A stretch of DNA of 64,000 nucleotides from an uncultured Pelagibacteraceae bacterium (GTDB lineage: Bacteria > Pseudomonadota > Alphaproteobacteria > Pelagibacterales > Pelagibacteraceae), in NCBI GenBank assembly GCA_902624185.1, contig CACNWU010000004.1, positions 38,068-102,067 of the forward strand, written 5' to 3'. The notes beneath the pieces were generated by a model. The model was not told the origin of the DNA, did no database searches, and worked only from the letters and a program-made list of their open reading frames with translations. Positions 57,847 through 64,000 of the stretch are shown one piece after another. The position numbers were made by a program, and so were the translations under genes. Each line of letters starts with the position of its first letter. Within the stretch, counting starts at the first letter, position 1.

Positions 57847-59077
57847 TAAAGTTTTTTAACATTTCAATGGATGATTTTATTCCATCTTCATGAAATCCAT
57901 AACCAAAATAACTTCCACAAAAAAGAATATTTCTTTTATTTTGTAAAGTTTTTAGCTCAACTTGATGATCTAATGCTGATTGATCAAAATAAGGATGAGT
58001 AAATCTCACTTTTTTTAATATCTTAGATTTTTCAATTTCAAAATAAGGGTTTAAAGTTAAAAAAATATTTTCATTACATTTCAAGTTTTGTAATAAATTT
58101 AACCAATAAGTAATAGAATTTTTTTCAACATTATCTTTATCCATTAAAGAATTCCAAGAACTCCATGCGCTTTTATTGTTGGGCATAACCTTTTCATCTG
58201 TATGAATATATGCAAAATTTTCTTTGTAACTAAAATTTGATAAAATCTTTTTTTCATCTTCCGAAGAGTTTTCAATTATTGATAAAGCTTCATCAGCATG
58301 AGTTGCCAATACAACTTTGTCATAATTAAAAATTTCACTTTCACCACCATAATACAAATCTACTCCATTTTTTTTACTTATTATCTTATTTACAGAATAA
58401 TTCTTAAAATGTTCACCGCTTATCTTCGAGATAATTTTTTCTACATATGTTCTGCTTCTATTCGTTACAGTATACCATTGAGGTCTGTCTTTTAATTTAA
58501 ACAATCCATGGTTTTGAAAAAATCTTAAAAAAAATTTTAATGGCATCCTATTCGCCTCGTATGGTGGCATTGACCAAATTGCTGAAACCATAGGTATTAA
58601 ATGAAAATTTATAAACTCTTTAGATAATTTATTTTTAAGTAAGTATTCTCCAAGAGTAATTTTTTCATCAAATTTTTTTATGTTGTCACATTTTTTGTAA
58701 AAACTAATTATATCAAAAAACATTCTTAAAAATTTAAAGTTAAATAAATTTAATTTATTAGAAAAAATACCTCTTAAACCTTTCCCACAATATTCAAAAT
58801 TTGTATTTTTCACTGAAACTGAAAAAGACATGTCACTTTTTTCTATATCAATTTTATTTTCTTGAAAAAAATTAATTAAATTAGGATAAGTTTTAAAATT
58901 GAAAACTATAAAACCTATATCTATTGGTATCTTTTTTGACCCAAAATAAAGATCTATTGTGTGAGAATGTCCTCCAAATCTATCTTCTTTCTCAAAAAGG
59001 TCTACTCTATGTTCTTTTGATAAATAGTATGCTGCACTTAAGCCTGATATACCTGAGCCAACTACAGCGATTTTCAT
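57839..59077 (-). CDS. FAD-dependent amine oxidase-like protein
   Basis: MKIAVVGSGISGLSAAYYLSKEHRVDLFEKEDRFGGHSHT; AIWSMPPYEANRMPLKFFLRFFQNHGL; FCGSYFGYGFHEDGIKSS. Confidence 0.9.
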   Translation of the reverse strand: MKIAVVGSGISGLSAAYYLSKEHRVDLFEKEDRFGGHSHTIDLYFGSKKIPIDIGFIVFNFKTYPNLINFFQENKIDIEKSDMSFSVSVKNTNFEYCGKGLRGIFSNKLNLFNFKFLRMFFDIISFYKKCDNIKKFDEKITLGEYLLKNKLSKEFINFHLIPMVSAIWSMPPYEANRMPLKFFLRFFQNHGLFKLKDRPQWYTVTNRSRTYVEKIISKISGEHFKNYSVNKIISKKNGVDLYYGGESEIFNYDKVVLATHADEALSIIENSSEDEKKILSNFSYKENFAYIHTDEKVMPNNKSAWSSWNSLMDKDNVEKNSITYWLNLLQNLKCNENIFLTLNPYFEIEKSKILKKVRFTHPYFDQSALDHQVELKTLQNKRNILFCGSYFGYGFHEDGIKSSIEMLKNFNE

Positions 59078-59083
59078 TAAATC

Positions 59084-61954
59084 TTAAGCTGCATCTTCTT
59101 TAAACTCATCCATGCTTGGACAAGTACAAAATATATTTTTATCTCCGTATACATTATCTACTCTTGCAACTGGAGGCCAAAATTTGTTAGCTTTCAAAAA
59201 TTTAGCTGGATAAGCAGCTTCTTCTCTTGAATACTTATGTGTCCAATTATCTGAAGCAAGCTCAGTATCAGTGTGAGGTGCGTTTTTAATTGGATTATCT
59301 ATCTTATCAAATTTACCTAACTTAATTTGATCTATCTCTTCTTTAATCTTTATTAAAGTATCACAGAATCTATCTAGTTCTTGTAAGCTTTCACTCTCTG
59401 TTGGCTCTATCATCATAGTACCAGCTACTGGCCATGACATTGTTGGTGCATGAAAACCAAAATCAATTAATCTTTTAGCAATATCTTCTTCAGTTATTCC
59501 AGTTTCTAATTTGATTGTTCTAATATCTATAATACATTCATGAGCAACATTGCCTTTTGAACCCTTATATAAGATTGGAAAATGATCTTTAAGTCTATTG
59601 GCAATATAATTTGCATTAAGGATTGCAACTTGAGTTGCAAGTTTTAATCCTTCAGATCCCATCATTTTTATATACATCCAAGAAATTGACAAAATACTTG
59701 AACTTCCCCAAGGCGCTGCAGAGACGGGGCCTATTCCAGTTGCAGGTCCACAATCTTTTACAACTGGATGGTTAGGCAGATAAACTTGTAAATGTCTTTT
59801 ACATGCGATAGGTCCCATTCCAGGTCCTCCTCCACCATGTGGAATACAGAATGTTTTGTGTAAGTTTATATGACAAACATCTGGACCAAAATTTCCAGGT
59901 TTTGCTATACCAACAAGAGCATTTAAGTTTGCTCCATCCATGTAAACTTGGCCTCCATGCTTATGAATTAAATCACAGATGTCTGATATTTTTTCTTCAA
60001 AGACGCCATGTGTAGACGGATAAGTGACCATTAAAGCTCCAAGATTTTCAGAATGAATTTCTGCTTTCTTCTTTAAATCTTCAAAATCAACATTTCCCTC
60101 CTTATCACAATTAACAACCACAACTTTCATTCCAACCATTTGAGCGCTTGCCGGATTGGTACCATGAGCAGAGCTTGGTATTAAACAAATATTTCTATTA
60201 GCCTCCCCTCTATCTAAATGATATTTTCTAATTACCATTAACCCAGCATATTCACCTTGAGCGCCAGCGTTCGGCTGAAGTGAAACTCCTGAAAAACCAG
60301 TAATTGATCTCAGCCAATTCTTTAGATCTGTGAATAATGTTCTATAACCTTCCATCTGTTCAATGGGAACAAACGGATGAGGCTCAGCTAATTCTCTCCA
60401 TGAAATAGGTATCATTTCTGCTGTAGCATTTAATTTCATAGTGCATGAGCCTAGAGCAATCATAGTTCTGTTAAGAGCTATATCCTTATCCTCTAACTTT
60501 TTAAGATATCTGAGCATTTCTGTTTCAGAATGATATGAATTAAAAACAGGGTGCTCTAAATATTTCGAGGTTCTTAATAAATTTTTTGGTAAATTAGGTA
60601 AACTTACTGTGGGGTCCTCTTTTTTAATTGATTCTGCTGCATTAAAAATTTTTAATAGTTGATTTACTCTATAAACATTCTTCTTCTCATCAAAAGAAAC
60701 TGCAAGCATTTCTGAATTAACTTTTCTAATATTAACTTTTTGAATCAAAGCGTTTTTGAAAATTTGATCGGTTTTTTCCTTTGTAACTATTGTTACAGTA
60801 TCAAAAAAATAATCTGAATATAATTCGTATCCAGATTGTTTTATTTTATCAGCAAAATTTTTTGCTAGTTGAGATACTCTTTCTGATATATTTTTTATTC
60901 CGTCTGGACCATGATAAATAGCATATGCCGCCGATACTATTGCTAATAAAGCTTGGGCAGTACAAATATTACTTGTAGCTTTGTCTCTTCTAATGTGCTG
61001 TTCTCTCGTCTGTAAAGACAATCTGTAAGCCTTATTTCCATGTCTATCCACTGAAACACCAACTATTCTACCTGGCATAGATCTTTTATATTCATCTTTT
61101 GTTGCAAAAAATGCTGCATGAGGTCCTCCATAACCCATGGGAATACCAAACCTTTGGGAGCTACCAACTGCAATATCAGCACCAAGTTCTCTTGGTGTTT
61201 TTAGTTTGGCAAGTGCAAGAAGATCACATGCTAAAATTGCTTTACCATTTTTTTTATGAATTTTACTTATTGCCTCACTAGGATCTTTAATGTCACCTAA
61301 AGTTCCAGGGTACTGTAAAATTCCACAAACAATATCTTCTTTTAACTGCTCTAAAACTTTGTCCTCATTTCCAACAAGAACTTTTAAACCCATAGGCTCT
61401 GCCCTAGTTTTTATAACGTCGATTGTCTGTGGATGACAATTTTCTGATACAAAAACTAAATTGCTATCACTTTTATTAAGTCTATGACTTAAACCCATAG
61501 CCTCTGCTGCTGCCGTGCCCTCGTCTAATAAAGATGCATTAGCAATATCCATTCCTGTAAAGTCAACTATCATTTGTTGAAAGTTTAATAACATTTCCAG
61601 TCTTCCTTGGGCTACCTCTGGCTGATAAGGTGTATAGGAAGTATACCAACCAGGATTTTCTAATATATTTCTTAAAATTACGTATGGCGTATAAGTTCCA
61701 TAATAACCCATGCCAATGAAATTTGAGTAAATTTGATTTTTTTTTGAAATTACTTTTAATTTTCTTAATGCTTCATATTCTGAATTTGACTCACCAATAT
61801 TCAGCTCACCTTTAAAATGTATTTTTTCTGGAACAGTATTATCTATTAAATCATTTAATGATTTGTAATTTAATTTTTTTAACATCTTCGATTGATCGCC
61901 CTCAGAAGGACCAATGTGTCTTTTTAAAAAATCTTTTTGTGAATTGTGTAACAT
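59084..61954 (-). CDS. gcvP: Glycine dehydrogenase (decarboxylating), single-chain P protein
   Basis: HIGPSEGDQSKML, SLLDEGTAAAEAM, MDGANLNALVGIAKPGNFGPDVCHINLHKTFCIPHGGGGPGMGP. Confidence 0.97.
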   Translation of the reverse strand: MLHNSQKDFLKRHIGPSEGDQSKMLKKLNYKSLNDLIDNTVPEKIHFKGELNIGESNSEYEALRKLKVISKKNQIYSNFIGMGYYGTYTPYVILRNILENPGWYTSYTPYQPEVAQGRLEMLLNFQQMIVDFTGMDIANASLLDEGTAAAEAMGLSHRLNKSDSNLVFVSENCHPQTIDVIKTRAEPMGLKVLVGNEDKVLEQLKEDIVCGILQYPGTLGDIKDPSEAISKIHKKNGKAILACDLLALAKLKTPRELGADIAVGSSQRFGIPMGYGGPHAAFFATKDEYKRSMPGRIVGVSVDRHGNKAYRLSLQTREQHIRRDKATSNICTAQALLAIVSAAYAIYHGPDGIKNISERVSQLAKNFADKIKQSGYELYSDYFFDTVTIVTKEKTDQIFKNALIQKVNIRKVNSEMLAVSFDEKKNVYRVNQLLKIFNAAESIKKEDPTVSLPNLPKNLLRTSKYLEHPVFNSYHSETEMLRYLKKLEDKDIALNRTMIALGSCTMKLNATAEMIPISWRELAEPHPFVPIEQMEGYRTLFTDLKNWLRSITGFSGVSLQPNAGAQGEYAGLMVIRKYHLDRGEANRNICLIPSSAHGTNPASAQMVGMKVVVVNCDKEGNVDFEDLKKKAEIHSENLGALMVTYPSTHGVFEEKISDICDLIHKHGGQVYMDGANLNALVGIAKPGNFGPDVCHINLHKTFCIPHGGGGPGMGPIACKRHLQVYLPNHPVVKDCGPATGIGPVSAAPWGSSSILSISWMYIKMMGSEGLKLATQVAILNANYIANRLKDHFPILYKGSKGNVAHECIIDIRTIKLETGITEEDIAKRLIDFGFHAPTMSWPVAGTMMIEPTESESLQELDRFCDTLIKIKEEIDQIKLGKFDKIDNPIKNAPHTDTELASDNWTHKYSREEAAYPAKFLKANKFWPPVARVDNVYGDKNIFCTCPSMDEFKEDAA

Positions 61955-62334
61955 TATGACGAGCTCTCCTTTGCAAATTTATCGTAATCTTCCTTATTCA
62001 TCAGTGAATCCATTTCTGATTTATCTTTAACTTTTAATTTAAAAAACCAAGCAGTATTCTCTGGGTCTTGATTTATTTTCGAAGGATCATCTACAATTGC
62101 TTGGTTAGTATCTACTACTTCTCCAGTTACCGGGGTATAAACGTCACTAGCAGCCTTTGTTGATTCTACAACACCCGCTGTTCCATCTTTCTGAACATTA
62201 GAACCTTTTTCAGGTAGTTCTGTAAATACTATATCACCCAACATTTCTGTTGCATGTTTTGTAATACCAATTGTAGCTATTTCACCTTCTAATTTTATCC
62301 ACTCATGTTCTTTCGAATATTTCACGTCACTCAT
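61954..62334 (-). CDS. gcvH: Glycine cleavage system H protein
   Basis: [61 protein letters not shown]. Confidence 0.97.
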   Translation of the reverse strand: MSDVKYSKEHEWIKLEGEIATIGITKHATEMLGDIVFTELPEKGSNVQKDGTAGVVESTKAASDVYTPVTGEVVDTNQAIVDDPSKINQDPENTAWFFKLKVKDKSEMDSLMNKEDYDKFAKESSS

Positions 62335-63437
62335 TTATTTACTCCTTTCACATAGCTTTTTTTATAAAACGGTAATCCGCATATATTTGCTGGATGTTTT
62401 TTTCCCCTTACCTCTAAGAAAACTTTTGTATTTTTTTTTGAAAATTCTTTTTCTACATAACCCATAGCAACTGGCCCATTAACACTTGGTCCAAATGTTC
62501 CACTAGTTATTTCTCCAATTTGTAAGTCTGATTGATTAAATATTTTAGTTTTTTCTCTCGCTATTAATCTTCCTTCGGGTCTTATACCAACTCTTATTTT
62601 ATTTACACCATCATTTAATTGTTTAATAATTATATCTGAACCAATAAAATTTCCTTTTTGCATTCTTTCTTTTGAAATTGCCCATTTTAAATTTGCCTCA
62701 ACTGGAGTCTTATCTTTATCAAGTTCGTGGCCATAGAGACATAGGCCTGCTTCTAATCTTAAGGTGTCTCTTGCACCTAAACCAATTAATTTTGCGCCTT
62801 TTCCTATTAATTCTTTTGTAAAGGCTTCAGCCAGCTCGTTACTGATCGATACTTCAAATCCATCCTCCCCTGTATAACCTGATCGAGTAATATAAATTTT
62901 TTCTTCTTTATAAATAAACCATTTTCCAGACATAAAATTTAGGTTTTTTACTTCACTTATAATTTCATTCAATATTTGGACTGATTTAGGTCCTTGTATT
63001 GCAATTAAAGATCTTTTTTCATCTAACACCATTCTATATTTATTATTTAATAATTTACTTAAAATTTTGAAATCATTATCTTTACACGCTGCATTTAATA
63101 TAATTAAAAATCCTTTTTCAATTTTGGTTATAATTAAATCATCATAAATACCAGCCTCATCATTCATCAAAAAACTATATTTAGAATGATTAATCTTTAA
63201 GTCTCTAAGGTTTAAAGGAAAAATTTTTTCTAAGTCCATTATCAAATCATTATTTCCATAAATAAATAACTGACCCATGTGGGAAACATCAAATATACCA
63301 GAATGACTCCTTGTAAACTTATGTTCTTCCACTATTCCATAAGGGTACTGAATAGGCATATGATAGCCTGCAAATTCAACGAACTTTGCATTGTTGTCTT
63401 GATGTAATTTGAACAAAGATGTTTTTTTTATTTCCAT
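62331..63437 (-). CDS. gcvT: Glycine cleavage system T protein (aminomethyltransferase)
   Basis: [72 protein letters not shown]. Confidence 0.97.
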   Translation of the reverse strand: MEIKKTSLFKLHQDNNAKFVEFAGYHMPIQYPYGIVEEHKFTRSHSGIFDVSHMGQLFIYGNNDLIMDLEKIFPLNLRDLKINHSKYSFLMNDEAGIYDDLIITKIEKGFLIILNAACKDNDFKILSKLLNNKYRMVLDEKRSLIAIQGPKSVQILNEIISEVKNLNFMSGKWFIYKEEKIYITRSGYTGEDGFEVSISNELAEAFTKELIGKGAKLIGLGARDTLRLEAGLCLYGHELDKDKTPVEANLKWAISKERMQKGNFIGSDIIIKQLNDGVNKIRVGIRPEGRLIAREKTKIFNQSDLQIGEITSGTFGPSVNGPVAMGYVEKEFSKKNTKVFLEVRGKKHPANICGLPFYKKSYVKGVNK

Positions 63438-63440
63438 ATT

Positions 63441-63610
63441 AACTCTTAATAACCCATCTGTATATTTGCCTGAGAGTTTTGCTCCTTCGGCGAGAATTTA
63501 ATCTCTTTCCAGAGTTAATATGTTACGGTCCTTTTGCCTGAGAGATTCCTGGGCGGTTGCTCCTTCGGCGAGATTAGCTAATATAATTCAAGCAAATCTT
63601 CTCTCCCGTA
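63441..63610 (-). promoter_or_regulatory. Tandem glycine riboswitch upstream of gcvT
   Basis: Minus strand carries two copies of the glycine aptamer core: TCTCGCCGAAGGAGCAACCGCCCAGGAATCTCTCAGGCAAAAGGACCGTA and TTCTCGCCGAAGGAGCAAAACTCTCAGGCAAATATACAGATGGG; aptamer 1 about 63524-63610 closed by TACGG/CCGTA, aptamer 2 about 63441-63516 closed by AACTCT/AGAGTT. Confidence 0.95.
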
Positions 63611-63771
63611 AATTTAATTTACTACATTATCTAGACAGATTAAAGATAATTTTATTTACATCTTTGTATCACATAGATGGGAATTTTCCTTATAAATATG
63701 ACAAATAAACAATTTAAAAAATAATAAAAATATATCATTAAAAACTGAATGTTATAAAGATCAAAATAGTG

Positions 63772-64000
63772 ATGAAAAAATATTATATAGTCATAAACTT
63801 TTTTTTGGGAATCTTTGGTATTTATCTATCTTTTTTTTATTTTGGTGGAACTGGATATTTCTACCCAAAATATGATTTATTAGAAATACTTAAAAGCAGT
63901 ATTTTAGTATCACTATTTTTTACTATACCTGTTATATTTTTAAATTTTCTGCTTAAAAAAAAAAATTTATTAAATAATATTTTTAGATTATTTATAAGCG
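63772..64000 (+). CDS. Hypothetical membrane protein, C-terminus cut by window edge
   Basis: Open frame from ATG 63772 to edge: MKKYYIVINFFLGIFGIYLSFFYFGGTGYFYPKYDLLEILKSSILVSLFFTIPVIFLNFLL; two hydrophobic segments. Confidence 0.6.
   Translation, partial: MKKYYIVINFFLGIFGIYLSFFYFGGTGYFYPKYDLLEILKSSILVSLFFTIPVIFLNFLLKKKNLLNNIFRLFIS

Noticed and set aside
63520-63708. 62-aa plus-strand ORF
   Set aside because: Lies across the antisense of the glycine riboswitch; no coding character.
1-64000. Search for CRISPR arrays, tRNA/rRNA genes, IS elements, prophage, toxin-antitoxin or restriction systems
   Set aside because: No regularly spaced repeats, cloverleaf-like genes, transposases, integrases or defence proteins were recognisable; intergenic space is minimal.

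Overview
The window is AT-rich, gene-dense and streamlined, most consistent with a SAR11/Pelagibacterales-like alphaproteobacterium. That assignment is inferred from composition, gene order and protein motifs; no search was run. I see no rRNA, tRNA, CRISPR array, IS element or prophage. Most of it is core metabolism: PBP1A (partial, left edge), RNase E, thiG/thiS, aroQ, accBC, aspS, purMN, purF, lptFGD-surA-pdxA-rsmA, gmk, acpP-fabG-fabD, rpsF-rpsR-rplI-dnaB, gshAB, and gcvTHP with a tandem glycine riboswitch. More distinctive content: (1) a creatinase next to a glycine-amidinotransferase-like enzyme; (2) a molybdenum/NAD-dependent formate dehydrogenase island with moeA, mobA, a stand-alone IscU/NifU-like scaffold, an HPP membrane protein, fdhD, a NuoE-NuoF-like fusion and a catalytic subunit with Cys rather than Sec; (3) an amine oxidase-DUF1365-CFA synthase-DUF3833-SDR-TspO lipid/photo-oxidative cluster; (4) a free-standing protein resembling only the C-terminal domain of B12-dependent ribonucleotide reductase; (5) an RNase E lacking the Zn-link cysteines; (6) an 18-heptad Lys/Glu coiled-coil protein. 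Gene packing is extreme: all eight convergent gene junctions lie between a 12-bp overlap and a 1-bp gap, and three of them share a palindromic TTAA carrying both stop codons.
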